Source: CAJQQK01 sp963696075
Lineage (GTDB): Bacteria; Pseudomonadota; Alphaproteobacteria; Rhizobiales; Hyphomicrobiaceae
Assembly: GCA_963696075.1 (NCBI GenBank)
Contig: CAVOJD010000007.1
Location: 58,860 to 122,859 of the forward strand
Direction: 5' to 3'
DNA length: 64,000 bases
Part shown: positions 18,635 through 26,645 of the stretch, piece after piece
How the letters are laid out: every line of letters begins with the position of its first letter
Position numbering within the stretch: position 1 is the first letter of the stretch
Translations under genes and position numbers: made by a program
The notes under the pieces: model-generated
What the model saw: only the letters and a program-made list of their open reading frames with translations
Told to the model about the DNA's origin: nothing
Databases searched by the model: none

Positions 18635-19630
18635 TCACTTCACGATCGGCAACTTCCGCTCGACCTGTCGCTTGAGCTTGCCAACGTAGCCTGTGATTTC
18701 GCTATCGCTCTTGCCACTGGCGCACATCCCCGCGACCGCCATCGCAACGCTTCCGAGATAATGGAACTCATCACCCCCGCCCGGCGCCTCCAGCAACACC
18801 GAATGATGTCCGGCGCGCCCCAGCGCATCGGCCCATTCACGTTGTTCGCCAAACTCGGTCCGCTTGTCGCGCGGATCACCGACGACGAAAAGGCGCCGCC
18901 TCCCGTCCGGAACCACCCCCTCAATGCTGCGTAATGGAATCAGATAGCTTTTCGACGGCTCGCCCCAGATGTTAGTCGACATCCGCCCGCCACCCTTTCG
19001 CCCGGGAATGCCGTAGGCCCCCGACGCCATGACGGCACACGCGATGTCCGTGCGCCCCGACACCAGAAGCTGTGCGGCCACCCGCGCGCCACCAGACTGG
19101 CCACCCAGCACCAGCCGGTCAATGCCATGGCGCCGTTTCAGCGTTTCAAGTGCCGACGCTACGAGCTGATGCTCCTTGCGCACCCCGCCGATGACGTGAA
19201 ACCCGGTCGATCCCATCACGCCAGGGCGTGCAATCACGAACACCGGCATCTTCGCGCGTTCGGCCAGCGCCGCTGTCTGGCGCTCATAGCTCGTCCGGCT
19301 CTGCGCCATTTTCTCGGCCGTCTGACGGTCCGTTGGAAAGTCACCGTGGAAATAGACGATCGCCGTCCTGTCGGATCCCGCCGCCGCATCGCCGGAAGCA
19401 ACATAGGCGAGGCACGCAACCTCATCATCTGCGACCGCCCATACTCGCTGCGCCGTCGCCTCGCATTCGCCCTGCGTGATCCGGGTCACGCGCGTCTCGG
19501 AACCATTTGTGGTTCTGAGATAGGCAACGTCCTTGCCGCCCGGCGGCTCACCGGGCTGAAACGTCGAATAGGCAAAATAGGCCGCGATAACGAGGCCGAG
19601 CCCAATCCAGATGTTACGGGGGTCAAACAC
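18635..19630 (-). CDS. membrane-anchored alpha/beta-hydrolase-fold protein
   Basis: A 331-residue protein starting at GTG 19630 with GAGG 7 nt upstream. One N-terminal membrane anchor (about 7-24) is followed by a domain facing the periplasm. A hydrolase triad can be proposed: nucleophile Ser179 in G-G-Q-S-G-G, Asp252 in V-V-G-D-P-R-D and His290 in D-E-F-H. Y-F-H-G-D at 93-97 fits the oxyanion strand. The substrate is unknown and the sequence is not close to any esterase subfamily that I can name. It is convergent with chrA (41-bp gap). Confidence 0.6.
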   Translation of the reverse strand: MFDPRNIWIGLGLVIAAYFAYSTFQPGEPPGGKDVAYLRTTNGSETRVTRITQGECEATAQRVWAVADDEVACLAYVASGDAAAGSDRTAIVYFHGDFPTDRQTAEKMAQSRTSYERQTAALAERAKMPVFVIARPGVMGSTGFHVIGGVRKEHQLVASALETLKRRHGIDRLVLGGQSGGARVAAQLLVSGRTDIACAVMASGAYGIPGRKGGGRMSTNIWGEPSKSYLIPLRSIEGVVPDGRRRLFVVGDPRDKRTEFGEQREWADALGRAGHHSVLLEAPGGGDEFHYLGSVAMAVAGMCASGKSDSEITGYVGKLKRQVERKLPIVK

Positions 19631-19826
19631 GTCGAAACCTCTAGCAGCCGATCCAGTCAGGTGATGCGCATCTCTTACAACATCACGATGACCACGGATT
19701 TAAGGCCGAACCGCCCAACCATGGGGCCGTGCGAACCGACATTTTCCAAACCCTCGGAATTGTTGAGCTCGTTCGCCACAGCCTCTCCGGCCCTTTCTGC
19801 CTGAACGGGTAGCAGGCGCTTATCAA
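19631..19826. other. non-coding stretch upstream of the nested-repeat island
   Basis: No gene, promoter element or RNA was recognised between the hydrolase start and the first palindromic repeat. The open frames here are antisense extensions of the hydrolase. Confidence 0.5.
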
Positions 19827-19847
19827 TGTCATCCTCGGGCTTGTCCC

Positions 19848-20193
19848 ACTGCTGTCCGGTTTAACTCCATCGCTTTAGGCGGAGACCGCGCTTCCCCTCC
19901 CCATCCCGTCATGGCCGCGCAGGCGGCCATCCACGGGCATATCCAATCACGCGGCTTCTCGGGTCACTCAGTCGTTGCCGCGGAACATGAGCTCCACAGC
20001 CAGCGCCTCGTTTGCTGAGGCGCGCGTGGATGGCCGCCTGCGCGGCCATGACGGTGGGTGTGGCAAATGAAATGGAAAAACGAACAAGCCGATGCCGGTC
20101 GGGATTTCGCGTCTCGATTATCATCCGTTCCGAAATCGAGAGGCCAAATAAGGCTGTTGCGCCGTTTCGCGGAAAGCTGAACCGGACAGCAGT
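19848..20193. mobile_element. 346-bp MITE-like insertion with terminal inverted repeats
   Basis: The ends ACTGCTGTCCGGTT (19848-19861) and AACCGGACAGCAGT (20180-20193) are perfect 14-bp inverted repeats. Directly outside both ends is the same 11-bp sequence GGGCTTGTCCC (19837-19847 and 20194-20204), a target-site duplication. An 11-bp duplication fits IS4-type transposition, though no transposase is encoded, so this is a non-autonomous element or deletion remnant. Inside lies a second, perfect 30-bp inverted repeat (19906-19935 and 20025-20054) plus a small hairpin near 20005-20025. Confidence 0.8.
19906..20054. repeat. perfect 30-bp inverted repeat inside the MITE-like element
   Basis: The arm at 19906-19935, beginning CCGTCATGGCCGCGCAGG, is exactly the reverse complement of 20025-20054. 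The 89-bp spacer could form the loop of a long cruciform or RNA hairpin. The core GGCCGCctgcGCGGCC is itself almost palindromic. Confidence 0.75.
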
Positions 20194-20400
20194 GGGCTTG
20201 TCCCGAGGACCTATCCATCGGCTTGATGAAGCGCAGGCAGTTCGATCCGTGCATGCCCTCTTGGTCAACAAGCCTTATCTCACGTCGCAGGGCGACATGG
20301 GTCCTCGGGACAAGCCCGAGGATGACAGATGTAGAGGTGTGCCACCCCGTTCAAGCAGAAAGCGTCGACAGAACCACCAGTCTGGCCATTCCGCGGCCCC

Positions 20401-21597
20401 CTAAATGACACCCTTGTCTTTCAGCGCAGCAATATCCGCCTCGCTCCGCCCGACGCTGCCGAACACCTCCGCGTTGTGCTGCCCGAGCTTCGGCGCAACC
20501 GTTCTCACGGTAATCGAGTCCCCCATCTTGATCGGCACGCGCACATGGCGAACCTCGCCGAGTTCATCATCATGCGCCGTCACCACCATCTGGCGATGCT
20601 TGATCTGCGGATCGTTGAACAGGTCTTCATAGTTGTTGACCGGTCCGCACGGCACGCCCGCTTCTTCGATCGCATGCACCCAGTGTGCCGTCGTATTCGT
20701 CTTGAGGACCGCCTCGATTTCCCGCTCCAGCGCCTCCCGGTTGCCGAGGCGATCGAGGCGTCCCTTGAAGCGCGGATCGCCGACCCACTCCGGATGCCCC
20801 AGCGCCTGGGCAAGCTTCTCCCAGAGTTTCTCGCCGGACGCGCCGATCATCATGTAGCCGTCCTCAGTCGCGAACCGCTGATAGGGCGCGTTCTGGCGAT
20901 GGCGCGAACCCTGCCGCGTCGGCTCTTTGTGCTCGACCAGCCAGCCCGCGCTCGTCCACGAACTGTAGCCGACCGCCGTCTCCAGCAGCGAGCACTCGAC
21001 AAGCCGCCCCCGGCCCGTGCGCTCGCGTTCGAAGAGTGCTGCCAGTATCCCTTGAACGGCAAACATGCCCGTGCCCAGATCACAGATCGGCAACCCGACC
21101 GACGTCGGTGGTCCGTCCGGCTCGCCCGTGACGTGCATGATCCCACCCGCCCCTTGCGCGATGAGGTCGAACCCGCCGCGGCTCGCCGACGGACCGTCAT
21201 AGCCCCACCCGGAAAGCTGCGCATAAACGAGCTTTGGGTGGATCTTGCTCAGCACATCCCATCCAAGCCCCGCCCGCGGCATCACGGTCGGCCGGTAGTT
21301 CTCGACAAGCACATCCACCGTCTTGACGAGATCAAGGAACAACGCCTTCCCATCCGCGTCCTTGTAGTTGAGCGTGACGCCCTTCTTGTTCCGGTTGATA
21401 TAGCGGAAATACGGATTGCGCTCCGAGCCATCGCCCATGCCGCGCGAACTGTCCCCCACCCCCGGCCGCTCGAGCTTGATCACCTCCGCGCCCATATCGG
21501 CAAGGATCATCGTACAGAACGGCCCCGCCATATGCTCGGTCATATCAAGCACCCGGATGCCCGCCAGCGGTCCGGCGTCAGCTTTACTTGTCGTCAT
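20401..21597 (-). CDS. family III CoA-transferase (CaiB/BaiF type)
   Basis: A 398-residue enzyme of standard length. The N-terminal G-I-R-V-L-D-M-T and A-D-M-G-A-E-V-I-K-L-E motifs and the V-E-N-Y-R-P segment are characteristic. The aspartate that forms the covalent acyl anhydride is Asp144 in G-G-F-D-L-I-A-Q-G. Such enzymes move CoA between carboxylic acids; the pair of acids cannot be identified. The gene lies 90 bp upstream (in coordinates) of leuD on the same strand, with the repeat island beyond its stop. Confidence 0.9.
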   Translation of the reverse strand: MTTSKADAGPLAGIRVLDMTEHMAGPFCTMILADMGAEVIKLERPGVGDSSRGMGDGSERNPYFRYINRNKKGVTLNYKDADGKALFLDLVKTVDVLVENYRPTVMPRAGLGWDVLSKIHPKLVYAQLSGWGYDGPSASRGGFDLIAQGAGGIMHVTGEPDGPPTSVGLPICDLGTGMFAVQGILAALFERERTGRGRLVECSLLETAVGYSSWTSAGWLVEHKEPTRQGSRHRQNAPYQRFATEDGYMMIGASGEKLWEKLAQALGHPEWVGDPRFKGRLDRLGNREALEREIEAVLKTNTTAHWVHAIEEAGVPCGPVNNYEDLFNDPQIKHRQMVVTAHDDELGEVRHVRVPIKMGDSITVRTVAPKLGQHNAEVFGSVGRSEADIAALKDKGVI

Positions 21598-21686
21598 AAT
21601 CTCATCCCGAAGATGTCACTTCACCGGCAGGAAGCCGGCACCGGGGGCGGCAGACATTCGCTGCCGCCCATTCGCTCCCATGGCGT

Positions 21687-22292
21687 CTAGAGCCAGGCAT
21701 ACTCCGGCCGGTTGCCCTCGAAGCCGGCGATATCATCTTCGTGGGCCTGCGTCAGACCGATATCGTCGACCCCGTTCATCAGACACTCCTTGTCGAACGT
21801 GCCGATCTCGAACTTGAACGTTGTGCCGTTGAGTGTCGTCACCGTCTGTTTTTCGAGATCGACATCAATCTCGACCCCCGGCGCCTCGTGCAGATGCGCC
21901 CGGATCGTATCGCAGTCTTCCCGGCTGAGACGCACCGGCAGCACGCCGTTCTTCATGCAGTTGTTGTAGTGGATATCACCAAAGCTCGGCGCGATGACTG
22001 AGCGGATCCCGTTGGCAACCAACACATCGACCGCCGCCTCGCGCGACGAACCACACCCCCAGTTGACGTCAGCAACGATGATCTTGGCGTCACGAAAACC
22101 CGGCTGGTTGAAAATGAACTCCGGCTTCTCGTTGCCCTTGTCATCGAAGCGCAGGTCATGAAACAGGCACCGGTCAAAGTCCGCCGAATCCCGCTCGAGC
22201 TTGAGGAAACGCGCCGGAATAATCTGGTCGGTATCGCAGTTGGCGATATCGATGGGCAGCGCGGCCGCCTTGAACTTACGAAAGGCTTCCAT
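21687..22292 (-). CDS. leuD: 3-isopropylmalate dehydratase small subunit
   Basis: A 201-residue swivel-domain subunit of the leucine-pathway isomerase, which interconverts 2- and 3-isopropylmalate. D-T-D-Q-I-I-P-A-R-F near the N-terminus and N-W-G-C-G-S-S-R-E substrate-loop motifs are present. Its ATG lies one base after the leuC TGA, with GGAGGGG inside the leuC end as its ribosome-binding site, so the pair is translationally coupled. Confidence 0.95.
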   Translation of the reverse strand: MEAFRKFKAAALPIDIANCDTDQIIPARFLKLERDSADFDRCLFHDLRFDDKGNEKPEFIFNQPGFRDAKIIVADVNWGCGSSREAAVDVLVANGIRSVIAPSFGDIHYNNCMKNGVLPVRLSREDCDTIRAHLHEAPGVEIDVDLEKQTVTTLNGTTFKFEIGTFDKECLMNGVDDIGLTQAHEDDIAGFEGNRPEYAWL

Positions 22293-22293
22293 G

Positions 22294-23697
22294 TCACTGC
22301 CCCTCCATCATTTTGCGCACATCAGTGAAGTGACCCGTCACGGCTGCCGCCGCCGCCATAGCTGGCGAAACCAGGTGCGTCCGGCTGCCCGGCCCCTGCC
22401 GCCCGCGGAAATTGCGGTTACTCGTCGACGCCGACCGCTCACCGGGCGCCAGTAAATCGCCGTTGATCCCGATGCACATCGAGCATCCGGCCAACCGCCA
22501 TTCAAAACCGGCTTCCAAGAAGACCTTGTCGAGGCCTTCCGCCTCCGCCTGCGCCTTGACCAGTCCCGACCCTGGCACCACCATCGCGGGAATGGATGCC
22601 TTGCGCCCCTTCGCCACCGCGGCCGCAGCCCTCAAATCCTCGATCCGGGCATTGGTGCACGCACCAATGAACACCCGGTCGACCGGGATCTCTTCGACCG
22701 GCGTCCCCGGCTTCAACCCCATGTAGTCATAAGCCGCCATCATCGCGGCCTTCCGGTCAGTATCGCTTTCCTGATCCGGGTCCGGCAACCGCTCCGTCAC
22801 CTGAACCGCATCCTGCGGGCTGTTGCCCCACGTCACCATCGGTGCGATCGCAGCACCGTCCACCGCCACTTCCCGGTCGAAGTGGGCATCCGCATCAGTT
22901 GGCAGCGATTTCCAGAACTGGACGGCCTGATCCCACTTCTCACCTGCCGGCGCAAACGGTCGGCCTTTGATGTAATCGATCGTCTTTTCATCCGGCGCCA
23001 CCATGCCGACCCGGCTGCCCGCCTCGATCGTCATGTTGCACAGCGTGAGCCGCCCCTCCATCGACATGTCGCGGATGGCGTCACCGGCAAACTCGATCGC
23101 ATACCCCGTCCCCCCGTCGGCACTGATCTGGCGAATGATGGCGATAATGACATCCTTCGCCGTCACCCCGAAGCCAAGCTTGCCATCGACTGTGATGCGC
23201 ATCCGCTTCGGCTTCATCTGCCACAGCGTCTGCGTCACCATCACGTGCGCAACCTGGCTGGCCCCGATCCCGAATGCGATGCACCCGAGCGCGCCGTGCG
23301 TTGAGGTGTGGCTGTCACCACAAACCATCGTCAGCCCTGGCAGCGTGATGCCTTGCTCCGGCCCGACCACATGGGCAATTCCCTGCCGCTTGTCGCCCCA
23401 CGGAAACACGGTGACGCCGAACTCCTCGCAGTTGCCCTTGATGCTGCTGGCAAGCTGGCGGGAGCGCGGATCGGCAACATCGTCAAGGGATGTCGAATGT
23501 GTTGGCGTGTAGTGATCCGGCGTCGCAAACGTCTGATCAGGCCGCCGCACTTTGAGGCCACGCTTTCTGATCTCGTTGAACGCAAAGAACGAACCGTCAT
23601 GCAAGAGATGCCGGTCGACATAGAGCAACGTCTGCCCGTGCTTCTCGGTGACGACGTGTCGGTTCCAGATCTTGTCGAATAGCGTTTGGCCTGCCAC
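22294..23697 (-). CDS. leuC: 3-isopropylmalate dehydratase large subunit
   Basis: The frame is open from 23844, but the real start is taken as GTG 23697. AAGGAGGG lies 6 nt upstream of it, and the protein then begins A-G-Q-T-L-F-D-K-I-W as LeuC proteins do. This gives 467 residues, the normal length. The aconitase-fold [4Fe-4S] cysteines are visible in G-A-C-T-N and C-S-M-C-I-G, plus the upstream V-C-G-D-S-H-T-S-T-H-G motif. LeuC and LeuD form the heterodimeric isomerase of leucine synthesis. leuB and leuA are not in the window. Confidence 0.95.
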   Translation of the reverse strand: MAGQTLFDKIWNRHVVTEKHGQTLLYVDRHLLHDGSFFAFNEIRKRGLKVRRPDQTFATPDHYTPTHSTSLDDVADPRSRQLASSIKGNCEEFGVTVFPWGDKRQGIAHVVGPEQGITLPGLTMVCGDSHTSTHGALGCIAFGIGASQVAHVMVTQTLWQMKPKRMRITVDGKLGFGVTAKDVIIAIIRQISADGGTGYAIEFAGDAIRDMSMEGRLTLCNMTIEAGSRVGMVAPDEKTIDYIKGRPFAPAGEKWDQAVQFWKSLPTDADAHFDREVAVDGAAIAPMVTWGNSPQDAVQVTERLPDPDQESDTDRKAAMMAAYDYMGLKPGTPVEEIPVDRVFIGACTNARIEDLRAAAAVAKGRKASIPAMVVPGSGLVKAQAEAEGLDKVFLEAGFEWRLAGCSMCIGINGDLLAPGERSASTSNRNFRGRQGPGSRTHLVSPAMAAAAAVTGHFTDVRKMMEGQ

Positions 23698-23701
23698 TGC
23701 A

Positions 23702-23710
23702 GCCCTCCTT
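23702..23710 (-). promoter_or_regulatory. ribosome-binding site that fixes the leuC start
   Basis: AAGGAGGG on the minus strand is a near-perfect Shine-Dalgarno site 6 nt before GTG 23697. No comparable site precedes the ATG 49 codons upstream. Confidence 0.75.
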
Positions 23711-23993
23711 CGTGGGTCTTTGGGATCATCCGCCCAGCCCTCACCATACCGCTGTCGCCAACCCTCCGTCACGGTCCAGCGCCCGACCAGCCCCGGCTGA
23801 GAACCCATTATCGCGTCCGCGATGGTGCAACCAATCCGGTTCACTTCGGCGCGCGCATTTACCTGCGCCTAAGCATCCGGCCAAAAAACCACCACACTGG
23901 CCACTCTGAGCAGCCCAGGCGCGCAATGTTTAGACCTACTTAATCAGATCACGGCAGTTTCGAACTAATCTTGTAATAAGTCCGGAGCCGTCC

Positions 23994-25571
23994 ATGTATC
24001 GCCTCACTTCCCGCTTCAAGCGCGACGAGCGTGGTGCCATCGCCATTATATCAGCCCTGACGGTCATTCTCCTGTGCGCGTGCGTCGGTGGTGCCATCGA
24101 CTTCGCGCGCTACTCCAGCGCGAAAAGCGCGACCTCGGCCGCCCTCGACACCGCCGTGCTCGCGGGCGCCCGCACCCTCCTCCTGACCGGTAGTCCCGGC
24201 CAGGCAAAGGCTGTGGCCCAGAAATACTACGAAGAAAACGTCGCCAACCGCTATGCCGTCGACAGCGACACAGTCGCGTTTAGCGTGACCGACGGCGGCT
24301 CCACCGTCACCGGATCCGGTAACGCTTACCTGCCCACGACCCTACTCAAGCTGGTCGGCATCGAAAGACTGCCACTGGTGGCGGCCCCCGCAGCCGGTTT
24401 CCCGAAGGCGACCATTTCCGGCGGCGGCGGCGGCAATATCGAGGTCTCGGTGATGCTCGATGTCACCGGATCAATGTGCAATGACGGCGTCGGACCCTGC
24501 ACCACGGGCACCAAGATCGACGCGCTCAAGACAGCGGCCAAAGACCTCGTCAACATCGTTGTCATGGACGACCAGAGCCAGTTCAAATCCCGCGTAGCGC
24601 TCGTCCCATTCGCACAGAAAATTCGCGTGGCGCCGGATGGCCAGGGCGCGGCCTTGATGAAAAGCATGACCAATCTCGAAGCGACGTGGAGTGGCTGGCG
24701 CCAAACCTGCACGAATTGGACTGTTACCGGCACCGTCATCACCGAGAACGGCACGTCCGATACCATCTCCTGCGACACCTACCAGACCGAGCAGATTACA
24801 AATTGGAAGATACGCCCCTGCGTCACGGAGCGCTTCTACGACAACTCATGGGTTATGGATTTCACCGACGATGCGCCGGGCAACAACGCATGGCTGAACG
24901 CTGAAACCGGTCGCCGTTTTCCGATCAGCCGGGACAGTGCCTCAACGCCGTTCACGTCCGGACTTGGTCAAACAGAGAGCGATCCAGCTGACGGGGACTA
25001 CTGGTCATACGCGCAAGATGGCGACTGCAACGAGCCTGAATCGAATCAAGTCATGCGTCTGTCGTCCGACAAGTCGGCTCTGGTTTCTCACATCGACGGA
25101 TTGACCGGCAAGGCTGCCACCGGCGGCGCGCTTGGTACGGCCTTCACCTGGTACATGCTCTCGCCGAATTGGAATTCTGTTTGGGCCGGCGACAGCGCCA
25201 GCGACGCCGACCCCTACGCGCACCTGACGATCATCCAGTCGAACGGAAAGCCCAAGCTACGCAAGGTCGCCATCCTTCTATCGGACGGCGTCTATAATAC
25301 CCGCCGCGGCTGGGATAATCAGAACCAGCAGGATATCTCCAACGACGCAAAATCGGTCTGCACCGCAATGAAGGCAAAGGGCATCGAGATCTATGCCGTC
25401 GGCTTCGACCTCAACTCACTGTCCTCATCTGAGCGCGTCATCGCTGAAGACACGCTGAAATCGTGCGGTACCAGCCTCGAGCACTTCTACAACACCCTCG
25501 ACCCCGCTGAACTGCAGTCGGCCTTCCGCGATATCGCCGTCAAGCTGTCGACGATCGCCCTGACCCACTGA
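23994..25571 (+). CDS. Tad-like protein with von Willebrand factor A domain
   Basis: A 525-residue protein. The N-terminus has R-G-A-I-A-I-I-S followed by one membrane helix and G-G-A-I-D-F-A-R, the TadE/TadG-like (pilus-assembly) anchor. A VWA domain starts near residue 146 with the MIDAS motif D-V-T-G-S-M and continues to the C-terminus (L-L-S-D-G-V-Y-N-T). Several cysteines in the middle could form disulfides outside the membrane. GGAG precedes the ATG. A related N-terminus lies at 1-187 on the other strand, but no tadA/tadB cluster is present, so this is a stand-alone surface or adhesin-type protein. Confidence 0.85.
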   Translation: MYRLTSRFKRDERGAIAIISALTVILLCACVGGAIDFARYSSAKSATSAALDTAVLAGARTLLLTGSPGQAKAVAQKYYEENVANRYAVDSDTVAFSVTDGGSTVTGSGNAYLPTTLLKLVGIERLPLVAAPAAGFPKATISGGGGGNIEVSVMLDVTGSMCNDGVGPCTTGTKIDALKTAAKDLVNIVVMDDQSQFKSRVALVPFAQKIRVAPDGQGAALMKSMTNLEATWSGWRQTCTNWTVTGTVITENGTSDTISCDTYQTEQITNWKIRPCVTERFYDNSWVMDFTDDAPGNNAWLNAETGRRFPISRDSASTPFTSGLGQTESDPADGDYWSYAQDGDCNEPESNQVMRLSSDKSALVSHIDGLTGKAATGGALGTAFTWYMLSPNWNSVWAGDSASDADPYAHLTIIQSNGKPKLRKVAILLSDGVYNTRRGWDNQNQQDISNDAKSVCTAMKAKGIEIYAVGFDLNSLSSSERVIAEDTLKSCGTSLEHFYNTLDPAELQSAFRDIAVKLSTIALTH

Positions 25572-25577
25572 TCGGCG

Positions 25578-25601
25578 CGAGGGACGCCGCGGCGTCCCTC
25601 G
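25578..25601. terminator. 24-nt perfect palindrome between convergent genes
   Basis: CGAGGGACGCCG is followed directly by its reverse complement CGGCGTCCCTCG, 6 bp after the VWA gene stop and 20 bp before the stop of the convergent dehydrogenase. It fits a bidirectional terminator, without a U-tract. Confidence 0.6.
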
Positions 25602-25620
25602 ATCACCCTGCCGAAACGGG

Positions 25621-26506
25621 TTACTCGTCAGCCTCGATCAGCTTGTAGATCGCTGGGCTGTAGAGCTTGCCGTACCCCTTTTCGATCGCCTTCTCGAGCC
25701 GGCTCTTGGCATACTTGGCCGCCTGCGCATCGACACCCACCGTGTCCGCCAGCGCGAGAGCATAACTGATGTCCTTGAGCGAATAGGTGATCGGGAACTG
25801 GTCGTCCGGATACTCACCACTCACCATGTGGCTGCCGTGCTTCCTCATCGCGTAACTGTCGGCCGACCCCTTCGAGAGAATATCAAACACCTTGGACCGG
25901 TCCACGCCGGCCCGCGTCGCGATCGCCATCGCCTCCGCGAGCGCCGTCACGTTCTGGAAGATGAGCATGTTGTTCATCAGCTTCAGCACCTGCCCCGTGC
26001 CGACGCCGCCACAGTGTGAGATCTCAGCCCCCATGCATTCGAGGTACGGCAGTATCCGCTGATAGACCTCATCATTCGCGCCGACCGTGATCGCCAGCGT
26101 GCCATTCTCCGCCGCCGGCACCCCGCGCGCCACCGGTGCATCCGCGAAATCGAGCGTGCTTCTCAGCCAGCGCGGCCGCAACCTCCCGGTTCACCTCCAC
26201 CGTCGCCGTCGTCATGTCGACAAGCGTCTGCCCCGCCCTCATGGTGGCGAGCAATCCACCCTCACCAAACACCACCTCGCGCACCTGCGGCTCGCCCGGA
26301 ACACACATGAAGATCATGTCCGCCGCCTCGGCCACTTGCCCGATCGACCCCGCCGCGACCACCCCATGCGCCTCGAGTGCCGCCGCTTTGGCCGGATCGA
26401 CATCGAACGCGACAACCGTCTTGCCGGACTTGGCAGCGAGATTGCGGCACATCCGCCCCCCCATCACCCCAAGCCCGATGAAGCCAAGCTTCCCAACCTC
26501 TGCCAT
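25621..26506 (-). pseudogene. NAD-binding 3-hydroxyisobutyrate dehydrogenase family gene, frameshifted
   Basis: Two frames together make one complete beta-hydroxyacid dehydrogenase. The first part starts at ATG 26506 (preceded by GAGGAGGACGAG) with the Rossmann motif L-G-F-I-G-L-G-V-M-G-G and runs to A-L-A-E-K-H. The second frame continues with L-D-F-A-D-A-P-V-A-R-G, the substrate-binding motif, and carries the catalytic-lysine region (G-Q-V-L-K-L-M-N-N) to the end. The joint is at about 26152-26160, where one extra base is present; the span of 886 nt is 3n+1. Either this is a recent pseudogene or a sequencing insertion. It is divergent from the GMC oxidoreductase. Confidence 0.8.
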
Positions 26507-26645
26507 CTCGTCCTCCTCGCCCGGCCCCCCGCTCACCGACGGGCACTTTGTGTGAATTATCGCAATCATGCTGGCCACGGCCCGCATTCGCAATCACCAT
26601 GGCGAACAGTTCGATATCGCAACCGACGTGAAAAGGCTTCCCGCA

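Larger units (their letters stand above)
19827..20327. repeat. palindromic repeat pair, left arm interrupted by an insertion
   Basis: The right arm (20298-20327) is the reverse complement of TGTCATCCTCGGGCTTGTCC followed by CGAGGACCCA. The left arm is the same sequence but split: its first part is at 19827-19847 and its continuation at 20194-20210. Removing the intervening 346 bp plus one copy of the duplicated 11 bp restores an inverted repeat of about 27 bp. Each arm contains the palindrome CCTCGGG-cttgt-CCCGAGG. The original pair resembles a BIME/REP pair with a loop of about 90 bp. Confidence 0.75.
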
